This document shows positions 15,251 through 15,397 of a stretch of DNA of 15,397 bases, in pieces (positions within the stretch are counted from its first letter, which is position 1; each line of letters begins with the position of its first letter). Position numbers and translations under genes: made by a program. The notes under the pieces were generated by a model. It made no database searches and had not been told where the DNA came from. It worked only from the letters and a program-made list of their open reading frames with translations. Source of the stretch: Verrucomicrobiaceae bacterium (GTDB lineage Bacteria; Verrucomicrobiota; Verrucomicrobiae; Verrucomicrobiales; Akkermansiaceae); assembly GCA_947372405.1 (NCBI GenBank), contig CANBTO010000051.1:1-15397 (forward strand), given 5' to 3'.

Positions 15251-15397
15251 ATAGAGGTAGGGATGGGGCATTGCTGCCCCAGCCCTCCCTCAGAACCGGA
15301 CGGGCGAATTTCTCGCATCCGGCTCGCCAGTCGATGAGTTCCCGCATGTCAGGCTCGCGCCTTTCACTTCGTGGGACTCGCGGCTGAGTCGTGGGTG
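15251..15397 (-). mobile_element. Group II intron 3' end with domains V and VI, cut by the window edge
   Basis: Read on the minus strand, 15325-15293 forms a 33-base domain V: GAGCCGGA pairs with TCCGGTTC, with a two-base bulge and an upper stem capped by GAAA, and the catalytic AGC triad lies at its second to fourth bases. Domain VI follows (15291-15254): an inner 7-bp stem TGGGGCA/TGCCCCA with a GCAA loop and outer stems interrupted by an unpaired A at 15258. That A is the branch point, eight bases from the intron end TAT at 15253-15251. The features and the short domain V suggest class IIC. The reverse transcriptase (maturase) gene, if present, would lie beyond 15397. The exon on the 3' side begins at 15250 with TTGGCGCCAA. 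Confidence 0.85.

Overview
The window looks like a whole assembly contig from a moderately high-GC bacterium, most likely of the Planctomycetota-Verrucomicrobiota group and probably Verrucomicrobia. The evidence is a bacterial microcompartment shell gene, and a large secreted protein with a W-R-x-x-x-F-T...D-G-V-T-N-L-x-K-Y-A-L-x-x-D-P motif of the kind common in verrucomicrobial secreted proteins. A SNF2 helicase with its own N-terminal domain and mostly weak Shine-Dalgarno signals also fit. This taxonomic call is inference; there is no rRNA or tRNA to anchor it.

Layout. Both ends lie inside group II intron sequence on the minus strand: a probable intron 5' end at 1-145 and a clear 3' end (domains V and VI) at 15251-15397. 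Each end runs about 145 bases into the intron, as expected when an assembly breaks at a multicopy repeat. The left copy lies antisense within a thioredoxin-like gene (128-622), whose upstream part is missing. Next come a tandem-domain BMC shell protein (681-1304, +), a hairpin between convergent genes (1307-1357), and a coupled minus-strand pair encoding a DUF3999 envelope protein (1378-3348) and a giant DUF2339 membrane protein (3345-6401). Divergent from these is a zinc-ribbon gene (6507-6890, +) with an in-frame TGA exactly at a zinc-ligand cysteine. A 445-base non-coding gap (6891-7335) holds an imperfect inverted repeat. A Snf2/Rad54-type helicase follows (7360-10023, +), then a cluster of palindromes and a small conserved hypothetical protein (10188-10616, -). 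The last gene is a 1232-residue secreted protein (10953-14651, -) built from BspA-type leucine-rich repeats, a six-bladed Kelch-like propeller, three Ig-like modules and a C-terminal ZU5 domain. A mostly non-coding 600-base stretch with a decayed coding fragment leads to the right-hand intron.

How the genes work together. Only the DUF3999/DUF2339 pair is clearly one transcription unit (ATGA overlap). The other genes look like independent units separated by hairpins. There are no microcompartment enzymes beside the BMC gene, no CRISPR array and no RNA genes.

Most worth checking: the TGA at a zinc-ribbon Cys codon; the fused BMC gene, whose two halves follow the same 10-base sequence; the excess of the hexamer CTAACA/TGTTAG (17 sites by hand count), often using rare codons; the modular secreted protein; and the paired intron ends.
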